DNA of 50,872 bases from Gammaproteobacteria bacterium (GCA_016744065.1 JADGFA010000030.1:1-50872); one strand, 5' to 3'; counted from the first letter of the stretch, positions 40,664-50,369 are shown. Numbers and translations are program-made. Notes: generated from the letters alone by a model not told the origin.

Positions 40664-43600
40664 GCTACTTCCTTCTCTTTTTGCTCTCCAATAACATTCT
40701 TTTCTTTAGGCACTGGATCAGATGGCTTCTCTGAAATTCCTCTATAAAAATCAAGCATATCTGACACGAACTGTGCCGCTTCAACTTCAGTAATACCAAA
40801 TTTCTTCATATACTTAGCACGTTCTGTTTTTTCGTCTTTCTCAGTCATTGCAATAGCTAGATAAAGACTAGGAGGTACATTTCTAAAAAGAACCTGCAAG
40901 TTTTCAGAAAGAACGACACCTTCCGTGAATTTCTTTGGTTCTTTTTGAGCAGATAACATCAACATTTTTTGTTCTTCAGACAAACTTTTAAATCGTGCAA
41001 TATGCTCTATTTCATCTTGAGGCATCACTAAACATATCCACCACTCAATCATGTTCAGCATTTTCTTAGCTGCATTCGGGAAATCTTCCATGTTCTGAGT
41101 AGCGACCCAATACCATGCACCTAACTTCCGCCACATTTTTACAATCTTGACGACGAAGGGAGCCAGTAATGGATTCGTTGTTATGATGTGCCCCTCATCG
41201 GTAATCATGATAATAGGACGTTCATCAAATTGATGTTGTTCAGCAAGATTATTAATACGCATCATGATCGATGTATAAGCGACTGCCAGCTGTGATCCAT
41301 AACCTTCACGCGCAAATGTTGCTAGATCGATAATCGTTACATCCGTATCAGGCCATAGTTCACCTTCTTGATTGAATAACTCACCTTCAAATCCATCAGT
41401 AAACATTTTCATCGCCTCACCCATTTCATAAGCACGATTTCGTCGTTGTTCAGGGACTATTTCATTTTTAGACATATCAAAAAATGCATTTACAATATCT
41501 TCTGTCATGCATTGACGTTGTTCTTTAACGGCGGTTCTCGCACCATGTAATATACAATCTCGAATCATACGACGATCCGCTCGAGTCACTTTCTTCGCCT
41601 CTTCCTCTTCACCTCCGGTAATCATCAGCATGGCGATAATTTCCATCTCACCCATAATGTCACGCGACTCATCGGCATTCTCTTCATCATCTTTATCCGC
41701 GTCACCAGCTAACTTCGAAGCAATGGCATCGAGTGCCGCTTTATCTCGTGCTTTTTGTTTAGCCGTGTCATCTAATTTTTCAAAATCATCGGGGAGCTGT
41801 TCTGTAATATCCTTTTCAGAAATAATTTCCTTATCATTTATAATCTTTGAACCTAATAACTCTTCATCATCTAAATCCACTAGTTTGTCCGCATCTACGA
41901 AAGGTGGGAGTCTCACACCCGCCCCCGGTTTTAATGCTACTTTGTTTACGGTTAAACCATTATTAGCAAAGTAATCACCAACTAGACCAAATGAATTACC
42001 TGCTTCAATCACAAATAAGCGAGGACGTATTAAACCCATGATTTGAGAAATCATATAAGTGATTGTTGCGGACTTACCTGCGCCGGTTGGACCTAACATC
42101 AATCCATGGCCATTTTTCTTTCTATCCATCATATTAAAGGGATCAAAAGAAATAGGTTCTCCCCCCCGGTTAAACATGGTTTGCCCCGGATTTCCGGTAC
42201 CACGTGAGCGTCCAAATAATGATGAAAGATTAGCAAGATGCTGCGCCCACACTGGACGTGTCGATTTAAAATCTTTATCCATTTTTGGGTCATAGCACAT
42301 TGGCAAGTTGTAGATGTAGGCATCCAACCCCAAGGTTTCTGCCTCTTCACGTATGGGTTGGAGGTTATTACCAAGCAACAATGAACTTACCTGGTTGGTT
42401 TTCTTTCGAAGGTCATTTACATCTTCACCTCGAATATAAACCGCCATCATGGCACGATATAATTTATGCTTACGGCCCATTAATTTTTTAGCAATATCAC
42501 AATCTTCTCGTGTATGTTCCGCATCTACACTATCGCCTATGGCTTTATCCTGGATATAATCAATATGATTCTGAACTTCGTCTTGAGGTGTAATCACAAT
42601 CGTCGTTGCAAGTATGGTTCCTGGCGGCATGCGATCTAACATACAACTCGCCTTTGTATTGCCTTTACCATCGCCTGTCACTTCACCGCAAGATTGTCCA
42701 ATTCGGGGTTTCTTTCTTAACTTATGAACACGTATACAACGGTGTGGCAAATCATCAAACCACCAGGTTTGTGTCTCTTTATCCGATCGGGGTGTTTCAA
42801 AAAATAGACCTTCAGAAAAATCATCTAAATAAGGCAAATCATCATCGCCGGGATATTGGGCTAATTCCATAAACTCTCTTCTATTCCCATTTGATATAGC
42901 CGGTCTTGGATTAAACCATTTAATCATCCATTCATAGAATGCTTTACCGGTATTACGTACGACTGCAATACCTGCATCATTTAAAGCCGATTCAAATTTC
43001 TCTATTGCATCATTTAATTCCTCTTCAATTGACATGCCTGAAAATGACTTATATTTTTCAGGTATTCGACGATAGACAACGAGTTTAACTTTACGTACTT
43101 TTCCACCCCACGCAGCATCAAGGACTTCTTTATCATAGAAAAGTCCTTCTTCTTTACAGATGCCCCGCAAATGCGATTCCATAACAGACAAAAATTCATT
43201 CGTGAATTCCGATCCTTTTGCATGATCCCAAACATAGTCACGCAAGTTTTTTATATAGTCTTCTAAGTTGTCATCATCATATGCGTACTGCTGAATAATC
43301 CACTGGCCATTTTCCATCTCTTCAAAACTATCTTGCAGTGCATTCTCTATAAGGTCTCTATGATCCTGTAGAACAGAATAAGGTCTACCTTCAGTAGGAA
43401 TCGGTACAACATCAAATACCGCACCACAACTTTTTCCATCTTCTAATAAAATGGTTTTAGATTCTGTCTGAAATTCAACCCAGGGCAAACGATCAATAAA
43501 AGATGAAGGCCGTTGATACATTTTCTGTATATCATTTTCTGTAATTGGATTATTTTTTGTCACCGATTCAGTGTTTTTTGGATCAACAACCACACTGTCT

Positions 43601-43668
43601 TCATCTTTAGTTAATTCGGTTTTAGATGGAAAGATTGAATCTATAAAATTATTAAGCACTTTATTCAT
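40660..43668 (-). CDS. traC: VirB4/TraC-type conjugation ATPase
   Basis: A 1002-residue ATPase of the TIGR03744/PFL_4706 family, the largest gene here. Walker A is HGLMLGPTGAGKSATITYMI near residue 520. Walker B is RPIIMITDEGHIITTNPLLA near residue 810, and a late motif reads GAWYWVATQNMEDFPNAAKK. An acidic insertion with DKDDEENADE lies between the Walker motifs, as in the family. It powers pilus assembly and substrate transfer at the inner membrane. The catalytic residues are intact. Confidence 0.93.
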   Translation of the reverse strand: MNKVLNNFIDSIFPSKTELTKDEDSVVVDPKNTESVTKNNPITENDIQKMYQRPSSFIDRLPWVEFQTESKTILLEDGKSCGAVFDVVPIPTEGRPYSVLQDHRDLIENALQDSFEEMENGQWIIQQYAYDDDNLEDYIKNLRDYVWDHAKGSEFTNEFLSVMESHLRGICKEEGLFYDKEVLDAAWGGKVRKVKLVVYRRIPEKYKSFSGMSIEEELNDAIEKFESALNDAGIAVVRNTGKAFYEWMIKWFNPRPAISNGNRREFMELAQYPGDDDLPYLDDFSEGLFFETPRSDKETQTWWFDDLPHRCIRVHKLRKKPRIGQSCGEVTGDGKGNTKASCMLDRMPPGTILATTIVITPQDEVQNHIDYIQDKAIGDSVDAEHTREDCDIAKKLMGRKHKLYRAMMAVYIRGEDVNDLRKKTNQVSSLLLGNNLQPIREEAETLGLDAYIYNLPMCYDPKMDKDFKSTRPVWAQHLANLSSLFGRSRGTGNPGQTMFNRGGEPISFDPFNMMDRKKNGHGLMLGPTGAGKSATITYMISQIMGLIRPRLFVIEAGNSFGLVGDYFANNGLTVNKVALKPGAGVRLPPFVDADKLVDLDDEELLGSKIINDKEIISEKDITEQLPDDFEKLDDTAKQKARDKAALDAIASKLAGDADKDDEENADESRDIMGEMEIIAMLMITGGEEEEAKKVTRADRRMIRDCILHGARTAVKEQRQCMTEDIVNAFFDMSKNEIVPEQRRNRAYEMGEAMKMFTDGFEGELFNQEGELWPDTDVTIIDLATFAREGYGSQLAVAYTSIMMRINNLAEQHQFDERPIIMITDEGHIITTNPLLAPFVVKIVKMWRKLGAWYWVATQNMEDFPNAAKKMLNMIEWWICLVMPQDEIEHIARFKSLSEEQKMLMLSAQKEPKKFTEGVVLSENLQVLFRNVPPSLYLAIAMTEKDEKTERAKYMKKFGITEVEAAQFVSDMLDFYRGISEKPSDPVPKEKNVIGEQKEKEVA

Positions 43669-43677
43669 AATCTATTC

Positions 43678-44085
43678 TCAAAATGTTTTTGGCAAACTGC
43701 TCACTTCACCGGGTAAAGCATAATGTTCCGTCGTGTACATCTTAAATTCAGTCAAATATCCGGGAATTGGGATTTTATTAGCTGATGCTAAATGCGGAGA
43801 TACAAACATATACAACGTCGGGTTAGGCAAAAGTTTGAATTTACTTTCCAATGCATTTTTTTCAGTTCTTACATAATCCGTCAGATCAATATCACTTTCC
43901 GTCATGTCGCGACGCAACATTGATCTACGATCCATTAAAGCACCATTACCCATTGCACCCATGTGTCGTTCATAGACTGTCTTCATTGTGTGTTCCGGTG
44001 TTGGAATAATATTATCCTTGGACGAACACCCAAATACTGTTGAACTAATCAATGCGATTACGATTAATACCTTGAATTTTTGCAT
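43678..44085 (-). CDS. conjugation lipoprotein, TIGR03751 family
   Basis: A 135-residue lipoprotein (signal VLIVIALISSTVFGC, lipobox Cys at ~20). The mature part includes YERHMGAMGNGALMDRRSML, then YVRTEKNALESKF and LPNPTLYMFVSPHLA, as in TIGR03751. It probably sits in the outer membrane as the TraV-like partner of the pore. It overlaps the upstream TraB-like gene by 41 nt and ends 9 nt before the ATPase. Confidence 0.87.
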   Translation of the reverse strand: MQKFKVLIVIALISSTVFGCSSKDNIIPTPEHTMKTVYERHMGAMGNGALMDRRSMLRRDMTESDIDLTDYVRTEKNALESKFKLLPNPTLYMFVSPHLASANKIPIPGYLTEFKMYTTEHYALPGEVSSLPKTF

Positions 44086-45514
44086 AATGGTTTACCTTTC
44101 TACCTTCCGGGTTGTAATCAATTTCTAATTGTTGAGTGATATGAAGTTCAAGCCTTGTTCCTGGCTCAACATAAATTGCATCAAATGAATTTTCTTGACG
44201 TTCATCTAACCAGTCAGTGACTTCATTTATACCTTCTGAGATGGCGCGATTTTTAGCTAGCACGGATGGATCACCGGTTAGTGCCGTTGTCGTAGACCCT
44301 TGATCAACCGTTGTTGTTAATTCAGCGGCAGCCTTTGCATTGGCATAGGTTGATGCGGCAGACAATCCAACCCGTGAACTTAAATAACTCACTGCATTGG
44401 TAATACGAATTCCTGTAACACAGGGAATCCCCCACTCATCAGAGAACCAGGCTAATGCTTTTGTATTTTCACCGCCGTCTTCAGGATCCGGTATCGTTCT
44501 GATAGTGCCGTCATCAAATGTAAAGGTCATCGAATAGATTGCGCCGGTCACACAGGACAGAGTCCAATCACCGGTGGCCTTTCCTGACATTTTTATACCG
44601 GTCACACCGGGGATATCTATTCCATTAGATGATAAGTTCTCTTGTCCGATTAATATCTTAAATGGGAAAGGGTCAGTCACTGCACCACCTGCAGGGATAC
44701 GACCCAATATGGCAGTCATAGCAACCGAGCCTAATAATGTTGCATTAGCAGGAATGGTATAGGCGCGTATAAGTTTTGCTTTATCAAGCTGGCCTTTGAC
44801 ACCGGCTACTTTAGCAAAGTCATCAAGTCCGCTACCATCGAGTTCGGGAAACACCAATTTATCAGGATCATCTTTGTCTTTCATCGCATCTAATGGCTCT
44901 ACCCAAACAATCTCATTTGGATCAACAGCTTTTCCGGTAACGTCATCTGTAAGCCCAATAGGCATACCGAAATCATTTACCTCAAAACCGTAATCCGAAT
45001 TTCCTTTCGGTCGATTTTGATTAGTATCTGCTAACTTGGATACCTGATTCTTTAATTTAGATATCAAGCTTTCCATTTCAACTTTACCTCTTTCCATTTC
45101 CTGCTTATTCACTTCCATCTCTTGTTGCGTTCGATACACTTTAGAATCCATTCTGTCCTGTAGTGATTTTTCCATCTTCAAAAGCCGGGCTGTTTCAGCT
45201 TTCAATAATTTATTTTCATCCATGGCATGACCTACTTCTCTATGTGACTTTTCCACCTCAGTAATTAAGGTATGCATCGTCTCATCAGGCGTATCTGTTT
45301 CAATACCAAATTTTTCATCTAACTCAATATCATCAACCATACCGTCATCAAGGCCATTCTCCTCAAATTCTGGTCCTTCATCTGCAGATACAAGGTCACT
45401 ATTATTTACTCCTTTCTTATCTTTTCCACCGATAACGACAGCGATTACAACGACAAGTAGAACACCGGCTATAACCTTTATCATTAGATTAGATTTCATC
45501 AAAGTCTGCCTCAT
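44045..45514 (-). CDS. integrating conjugative element protein, PFL_4705 family (TraB-like)
   Basis: A 489-residue TIGR03752-type protein. It has one N-terminal membrane helix (VIAGVLLVVVIAVVIGG), an acidic stretch, a long coiled coil (~85-160) and a C-terminal beta domain with AYTIPANATLLGSVAMTAIL as in TraB/VirB10. It spans the periplasm and links the inner and outer membrane parts of the pore. Two starts are possible, ATG 45514 and ATG 45499; GAGG lies before the second. The gene overlaps its upstream neighbour by 26 nt. Confidence 0.87.
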   Translation of the reverse strand: MRQTLMKSNLMIKVIAGVLLVVVIAVVIGGKDKKGVNNSDLVSADEGPEFEENGLDDGMVDDIELDEKFGIETDTPDETMHTLITEVEKSHREVGHAMDENKLLKAETARLLKMEKSLQDRMDSKVYRTQQEMEVNKQEMERGKVEMESLISKLKNQVSKLADTNQNRPKGNSDYGFEVNDFGMPIGLTDDVTGKAVDPNEIVWVEPLDAMKDKDDPDKLVFPELDGSGLDDFAKVAGVKGQLDKAKLIRAYTIPANATLLGSVAMTAILGRIPAGGAVTDPFPFKILIGQENLSSNGIDIPGVTGIKMSGKATGDWTLSCVTGAIYSMTFTFDDGTIRTIPDPEDGGENTKALAWFSDEWGIPCVTGIRITNAVSYLSSRVGLSAASTYANAKAAAELTTTVDQGSTTTALTGDPSVLAKNRAISEGINEVTDWLDERQENSFDAIYVEPGTRLELHITQQLEIDYNPEGRKVNHYAKIQGINRNRID

Positions 45515-46388
45515 TCTCTTGCTGCTGTTTTAATTTAGCCGCAGCGATATCTTTTTTACGTTGCTCTTTTAAATCGCGATAATATGTCCAGGGTTGAAGT
45601 GCATTTTTTAACGGTTCATCCGTAATAAGATAAAGCATCGTCACTGAACCCGATGTATCTTTAGGCTTTAAAGAATGGTATTGAAATGTTGCATATTTAA
45701 ACGGCACATTGATATCGGTGTATTTTAATTTTATTGATTTATTTGATGTATTCTCAATATGAATTCCAGCGATATAAAGACCGCCTCCCTTCCAACCTAA
45801 TAATGGCCGACTGCTTGTGGTTAATTGATTTTCCCCTTTAAATAACTTTAAATTTCCATTTATTGATAAAGGCGCAGAAGATATGCCAACAATATTTTTA
45901 TGTAGCCTTTTTGGCGAAAAGAATCGCTGTGCTGCAAATCGTGTTAAATCTACCGGGCCAATCATTGTCTCTTCTGATACATCCACATCAACCACTTGAT
46001 CTGGTACCTTATTTTCCGATTTCATTACAACTTTAATGGTGTTTAGTTTTTTATTTGTCTTTTTAATTGCATAAATATCTAAAAGAACAAATCGTCCATC
46101 TGTGATGCGTTTAACTAGAAAACGTTGCTTTTCAAACTCTTTATTTGCATGTAAATATAACGCCCCTTGTGTTGATTGAATCCTTATCAGATTCTGTCTC
46201 TTTTGTAATCGTGTTGGACCCATAGAAACATGATCACCAAATTGAATAATTCTTTCTTCACCAACATGTAACTCAACTATAATGGGTTTTGATTCATAAT
46301 TAACTATGTCCACAACTGCATTTACAGATGGCACAAATAACATCATCACTAGAAGTAATAGCCTTTTTATTAAAACTGCTCTTTTCAT
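45489..46388 (-). CDS. integrating conjugative element protein, PFL_4704 family (TraK-like)
   Basis: A 299-residue exported protein (signal RLLLLVMMLFVPSVNA) of the TIGR03749/DUF3438 family. It is beta-rich, with KPIIVELHVGEERIIQFGDH and LYLHANKEFEKQRFLVKRIT near the N-terminus. It is the TraK/VirB9-like secretin-type partner of the TraB-like protein at the outer membrane. A charged C-terminal tail (DLKEQRKKDIAAAKLKQQQE) is present. Confidence 0.85.
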   Translation of the reverse strand: MKRAVLIKRLLLLVMMLFVPSVNAVVDIVNYESKPIIVELHVGEERIIQFGDHVSMGPTRLQKRQNLIRIQSTQGALYLHANKEFEKQRFLVKRITDGRFVLLDIYAIKKTNKKLNTIKVVMKSENKVPDQVVDVDVSEETMIGPVDLTRFAAQRFFSPKRLHKNIVGISSAPLSINGNLKLFKGENQLTTSSRPLLGWKGGGLYIAGIHIENTSNKSIKLKYTDINVPFKYATFQYHSLKPKDTSGSVTMLYLITDEPLKNALQPWTYYRDLKEQRKKDIAAAKLKQQQENEADFDEI

Positions 46389-46402
46389 CTATATACTCCT
46401 TA

Positions 46403-47062
46403 TTATCCGTTATCGTTATTTGCTAAGTCATCTGTCTTCATTTTGCTTTTAATTAATTTTTTTGGCTTCCCATAAAAACCATCTAAAGCCAGACCCCATA
46501 AGTTACATTCAGGATCCACATCCCACTTAACTATTCTTATCGGATATCGAATCATGGCATCTTTAACTGACGTGCCTCTATATGATTCATTTAACGTCAT
46601 ATCAAAATACGCTATCCAACTGTCAGGGGATTCAATGTATATACGCTTAGCCGAATAACCTCGCCCCGGAACTTCTTGCATGGCACGCTTACGGTTAAGT
46701 TCATGTTTCATTTTTTTCTTTTCATAGTCCGCCAATAACATTTGTTTAAAATTTGGCGTCATATAACAGGACATGGTTTGAATTCGATTTTTATAGTCAT
46801 CTACTCCCCGTTTCGGCCAATTGTTAATCTGTTGAAAAATATAATAACCAAATGCATATACGTTAAATGGATGACGCTCACCCATCTTTCGAGTTGAACC
46901 CGTACGCAGATCAGGTGGTATATCAACTTTTATTCGTTCTGGCGCAGATTTCCAGCCCCACCACATTCCCAATATCACAATTAATGCAACACCCAAGATC
47001 ACTCTTAGTGTAAATATATGTTGATCTCTACCATCAATTGCTTTTCGTGCCTTTCCACTCAT
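46403..47062 (-). CDS. integrating conjugative element protein, PFL_4703 family (TraE-like)
   Basis: A 219-residue protein of the TIGR03746/DUF2895 type. It has one N-terminal membrane helix (LRVILGVALIVILGMWWGWK) and a periplasmic NTF2-like domain similar to VirB8/TraE, with RHPFNVYAFGYYIFQQINNW and IQTMSCYMTPNFKQMLLADY. I take ATG 47062, which makes a 4-nt ATGA overlap with the upstream stop; the frame could extend to 47107. It is an inner-membrane pore subunit. Confidence 0.87.
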   Translation of the reverse strand: MSGKARKAIDGRDQHIFTLRVILGVALIVILGMWWGWKSAPERIKVDIPPDLRTGSTRKMGERHPFNVYAFGYYIFQQINNWPKRGVDDYKNRIQTMSCYMTPNFKQMLLADYEKKKMKHELNRKRAMQEVPGRGYSAKRIYIESPDSWIAYFDMTLNESYRGTSVKDAMIRYPIRIVKWDVDPECNLWGLALDGFYGKPKKLIKSKMKTDDLANNDNG

Positions 47063-47448
47063 TTTGTATTTGTCCGTTGTATTGGAGTTGTACGTCTGAT
47101 ATCCCATACATCAGATATCAAAATATAGTTATAATTTTTGATGCCTTTTTCTTGTAACATTCGTTTTAAATAAACAAGATGCAATCCTTCAGGCATTCTT
47201 CGTTTAAGCTTTGTTAAATATCGTCCAGCCATAATTACATTGACAATAGCCATCGCAAATCCAACACCGACACCAAATAACCCATACCCAAATGGCAACA
47301 TTAAAAGGATACAAGTCGGTATCCAAAAGATGACGCCTAAAATGATAACGAAGATTAATTCTGAATCTGTCATACCTTTAAAAACAACCGGCTCTTCTAT
47401 GAGCCGGTCAGGGATAAAGGTGATCTCTTTTCCCTCTTTACCTTCCAT
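47059..47448 (-). CDS. conjugative transfer region protein, TIGR03750 family (TraL-like)
   Basis: A 129-residue protein with two membrane helices (about 30-50 and 55-75): LIFVIILGVIFWIPTCILLM and FGYGLFGVGVGFAMAIVNVI. It starts with EGKEITFIPDRLIEEPVVFK, typical of the DUF3487/TIGR03750 family. It corresponds to TraL/VirB3. The ATG at 47448 lies 2 nt after the stop of the pilin-like gene. The longer frame from 47541 would overlap that gene by ~90 nt and is rejected. Confidence 0.85.
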   Translation of the reverse strand: MEGKEGKEITFIPDRLIEEPVVFKGMTDSELIFVIILGVIFWIPTCILLMLPFGYGLFGVGVGFAMAIVNVIMAGRYLTKLKRRMPEGLHLVYLKRMLQEKGIKNYNYILISDVWDIRRTTPIQRTNTK

Positions 47449-47450
47449 TT

Positions 47451-47804
47451 TTACAGTACTGTTGCAGCCTCTGTTAATAGGAATACGGTAAATACAAGTA
47501 ACAACACACCGAATACAGCTTGTGCACCCATGTCGCCCCATGTTTTCCTACCATTTTGAATTTCACCGTAGGTTGCAATCAAGTTTGTCACAACGCGTAT
47601 AAAGGCAATGGTTCCAACTAATAAACCAACAACAATAAAAATATCGTATGCATAGTTCTGGAATAACTGAATATAATTCCCCTGGGCCGTATTACGTGTT
47701 GTATTTGATACCGCAGGTAATGCAGCACTTGCAATACCTGGCATCATCAATATTGATAAAACAAAAAGCCGTGAGGCAGTAAACATCTTCTTTATGGTTT
47801 TCAT
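47451..47804 (-). CDS. pilin-like membrane protein, PFL_4702 family
   Basis: A 117-residue protein of the TIGR03745/DUF2976 type, with a signal peptide (RLFVLSILMMPGIASAAL) and two membrane helices (YAYDIFIVVGLLVGTIAFIR, then AVFGVLLLVFTVFLLTEAAT). Size and layout match the conjugative pilin or pilin-like subunit (TraA/VirB2). It is the third gene of the operon and is 33 nt from the DUF3262 gene. Confidence 0.85.
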   Translation of the reverse strand: MKTIKKMFTASRLFVLSILMMPGIASAALPAVSNTTRNTAQGNYIQLFQNYAYDIFIVVGLLVGTIAFIRVVTNLIATYGEIQNGRKTWGDMGAQAVFGVLLLVFTVFLLTEAATVL

Positions 47805-47837
47805 TTAATTTTCTCCAAGTTTTTTACCATTTAAAGA

Positions 47838-48080
47838 TTAGAAAGCTATGACGATAAACAACAACAATGACAAAAGACCTGCCCCACGTGCTAACGTGAC
47901 TAAGAACTCCCCTTCTGTTATTCGACTATCGCCATAATTTTTATATGCTTCAACAAACAACCATGAAACATACAAAAATAAGATAACGCTAAAGACACTT
48001 GCAATTAACAACGATAAATCTGCAGCGTTAAAAATATTTCCTGTACCTAACGTAAAGGCATTATTCTGATTCCCATTCAC
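47838..48080 (-). CDS. integrating conjugative element protein, PFL_4701 family (DUF3262)
   Basis: An 80-residue protein with two membrane helices (~22-42 and ~62-79), opening NGNQNNAFTLGTGNIFNAAD. It matches the TIGR03758/DUF3262 family found just before the pilin-like gene in these operons. It overlaps the RAQPRD gene by 4 nt. Its exact role is unknown. Confidence 0.83.
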   Translation of the reverse strand: MNGNQNNAFTLGTGNIFNAADLSLLIASVFSVILFLYVSWLFVEAYKNYGDSRITEGEFLVTLARGAGLLSLLLFIVIAF

Positions 48081-48385
48081 TTATTTCTAACCGTATAAGA
48101 TCCATCAATCTGAACAATATTATCTGGCATAACAGGATCCATTGGCTGGGCAAGATGATCTCCAATACCTGATTTAATTATTTTTAATTCTTTCTCTAGC
48201 GTTGAATAATCAAAATGCACACGTGAGTTCTGCGCTAATTGTTCTTTTGCTGCGCTTACCAATAGTAAAAGCGAGTTTAATTCAGACTGGACTTTGGCTA
48301 ATGCCTGGCGTTCTGACCAGACATCGGCATGTGCTACTGATAAAATGGATAGACAGGACACCAATCCAAATAATATAATTTTCAT
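48077..48385 (-). CDS. RAQPRD-family conjugation protein
   Basis: A 102-residue exported protein (signal IILFGLVSCLSILSVAHA) of the RAQPRD family. Residues SERQALAKVQSELNSLLLLV begin a helical pair, and FDYSTLEKELKIIKSGIGDH follows. It is the first gene of the mating-pore operon, so the promoter must lie in 48386-48560. It is probably a periplasmic factor. Confidence 0.83.
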   Translation of the reverse strand: MKIILFGLVSCLSILSVAHADVWSERQALAKVQSELNSLLLLVSAAKEQLAQNSRVHFDYSTLEKELKIIKSGIGDHLAQPMDPVMPDNIVQIDGSYTVRNK

Positions 48386-48790
48386 TTATTCTCTCGCTGG
48401 AAGTAACTCTAATATGAGGGTGAGTTTTCCATGAGGGGGGAGCTTTTTCTATAAATAAGCCATCAATGATGTATTACCGGATATTCCAATAATCTGATAT
48501 AGTTTATCTCTAATACATCTTAATCCTATCAAATGCATTATCCGATTTTGAGTGTGTCCATCATGTACGAAGACATTTCTAAAGAACTACTTATTGAAGC
48601 TTTATTATTTGATAGCCTAACGAGATTAGGGACAAGATGGTAGAGATATTGGTGACTGGTTACTTTTTATTACCAAAACATGAAATAACAAAAAAAGTAC
48701 CTTTTAATAGGTGTTAGGTGCAATTAGCACCCTTATTTGAAATAAAAACCATAGGCTTCATAGAAAAAAGCCAGAAAGGAAAGGAATTTT
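48386..48790. other. divergent region between mating-pore operon and accessory genes
   Basis: No well-supported gene is seen. It must hold the promoter of the 13-gene minus-strand operon and one for the plus-strand gene at 48791. A 26-residue frame (ATG 48563 to TAG 48643, starting MYEDISKELLIEALLFDSLT) is visible but lacks a ribosome binding site. A hairpin GGTGC-AATTA-GCACC lies at 48717-48731. Confidence 0.4.
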
Positions 48791-49192
48791 ATGTCAACAA
48801 TAATCACATCACCCATCGAACCAACACCAGAGTTACAATCAGATGAGGGTGCCAGTATCTACTTATCAAAACTATCTGAACTATCACGATCAGATCTGTG
48901 TGCAGAATTGTCAAACGTAATGGCTGCAAAGCACAACCTAATGATGGTCCCAACAAGAGCGACTGAAGCCATAGAAAAACAGATGATCATCTCCGACTTA
49001 ACAGATAAAGCGGCCATAATATGTATTTTAGAATTCGGAAAGTCGGTCGTTTTCGGTTGGGGCAATGGAGATATACAGCAATTCAATGCTCTTTTGAATG
49101 ATTTCGACCAAGAAATTGCAAAGCAAGATAGAGACCCATCAGATCATGGTCACTGTCTGCTTTATGCGCTAAACAAATTCATCAATGATTAA
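48791..49192 (+). CDS. hypothetical soluble protein
   Basis: A 133-residue soluble protein behind AAGGAAAGGA. It is acidic and helical (SDEGASIYLSKLSELSRSDL, then CAELSNVMAAKHNLMMV). I do not recognise it. It is a stand-alone plus-strand gene at the edge of the mating-pore operon, where accessory genes usually sit. Confidence 0.5.
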   Translation: MSTIITSPIEPTPELQSDEGASIYLSKLSELSRSDLCAELSNVMAAKHNLMMVPTRATEAIEKQMIISDLTDKAAIICILEFGKSVVFGWGNGDIQQFNALLNDFDQEIAKQDRDPSDHGHCLLYALNKFIND

Positions 49193-49344
49193 GACTGGAT
49201 GCATATCACTAAAATAAGGACAAAAAATCAAAAGTGGTATTGTTAAAGGGAACGGCGGAGACGCTGATACTAGACGTTCGGCTTTATTGATGCGTTCAGC
49301 GCCTGACATTTATTTGTTAAATATTAATATCACAGGAGTTATTG

Positions 49345-49920
49345 ATGAAAACCACACACTCATTAGAGCATGAGCTTTTAAACAAAATTGTAATGGTTGC
49401 CAACGCTGAGATGTTGAGATGTGATTTACCTTTTCTATCTGGTCTTGGCACAGAAGAAAAAAACAAAATGGCACAATATCTCGTAATAGAACCTGATGCA
49501 TTATTGTCCAAAACTAAAGAACCTTCTTTACTAAAAACAGCCGAATGTGTAAAAGAATCTGGTTTAAGCAATGGATACCCACTCACTTTAGATGATACCA
49601 GAGGTGTACTCTTTCATAGCCATATGCTGTCATTGATTTTTGATCATATTAATGAAAAAATAGAGCGTAAATCTGCTTTAAATTTCTATAATGATCTGGC
49701 AGATGCGGCTGGCCATCATGTTCTAATGTATGCTGAAGACTCTCTTAGTCAGGGTTACATAGAGTATTTTAATGAAAAACTCCCTGATTTCTTCGAGCAT
49801 CAGGTTACTTCGACTGAACTGAGGCTTTTATATTATTATTATAGTTTTGCATCAGAACTAATAGAGTGGCTTGAAGAAAATAATCAGCAAGATCAGCCCC
49901 ATTTAAAATTGGTAGACTAA
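49345..49920 (+). CDS. hypothetical soluble protein
   Basis: A 191-residue helical, acidic protein. The ATG at 49345 has CAGGAG upstream; a TTG one codon earlier is not needed. Features are a His-rich spot near AAGHHVLMYAEDSL and a Tyr run (LLYYYYSF) near the end. I do not recognise a family. The 150 nt before it hold no gene. Confidence 0.5.
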   Translation: MKTTHSLEHELLNKIVMVANAEMLRCDLPFLSGLGTEEKNKMAQYLVIEPDALLSKTKEPSLLKTAECVKESGLSNGYPLTLDDTRGVLFHSHMLSLIFDHINEKIERKSALNFYNDLADAAGHHVLMYAEDSLSQGYIEYFNEKLPDFFEHQVTSTELRLLYYYYSFASELIEWLEENNQQDQPHLKLVD

Positions 49921-50033
49921 AATAATAAATGAGCTTACTGAGGATTGCTTCACCGTTATGTATATGAAACTGGAAATTAAAAAATTAATAAACCGGCTGA
50001 TAAGGACGGTATAACTATTATGGATATAAGTAA

Positions 50034-50369
50034 ATGACTAAAAAAGAAATAGTACCTTCTGATAAAGAGACCCAAAATGATATTGAAAAGAACTTAGATA
50101 GTATTGAAAAGAACTTGAAGAGTACTGCTGTTAATGTTTCAAAAATAGTTGGAGAGCTATGGAAACTAGGCTCTTTTGCCATTAAGGCTGCTCCTAAAGT
50201 TATTGCGACTACAGGTGAAGCTAGAAGAGTCATTTCAGAATCGATAGTGGGTTCAATTGAGGGCGTACAAAAAAAAGTAAAGGAAAAAGAGCTTGATGAT
50301 GACTTTGAAAAGTTAGTGGCTAAGATAGATTCAAAACAAAAATTGAAAAAACCTGATTCTGAGACATAA
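50034..50369 (+). CDS. hypothetical protein with amphipathic helices
   Basis: A 111-residue highly charged protein. The N-terminal part has a heptad-like direct repeat (NDIEKNLDSIEKNLKSTAVN), then a weakly hydrophobic segment (~43-60), then a Lys-rich tail. It could associate with membranes. It is followed by two tiny paralogous genes on the same strand, perhaps in one operon. Confidence 0.45.
   Translation: MTKKEIVPSDKETQNDIEKNLDSIEKNLKSTAVNVSKIVGELWKLGSFAIKAAPKVIATTGEARRVISESIVGSIEGVQKKVKEKELDDDFEKLVAKIDSKQKLKKPDSET

Larger units (their letters stand above)
16674..48385. mobile_element. part of an integrative and conjugative element
   Basis: This stretch joins a DNA-processing block (Toprim, CobT-like, DUF3150, CobS-like, YqaJ, RecT, SSB) with cargo and a 13-gene GI-type mating-pore operon. 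The combination is characteristic of ICEs related to SXT-like (recombination genes) and PFGI/clc-like (transfer genes) elements. Integrase, relaxase, TraD coupling protein, pilL and lytic transglycosylase genes are not in the window, so the element must extend beyond it or be incomplete. The ends given are simply the outermost clear element genes, not true boundaries. Confidence 0.75.

Noticed and set aside
47449..47541. Longer start for the TraL-like gene
   Set aside because: The extension would overlap the pilin-like gene by about 90 nt and is Cys-rich without likeness to the family; ATG 47448 fits the family start.
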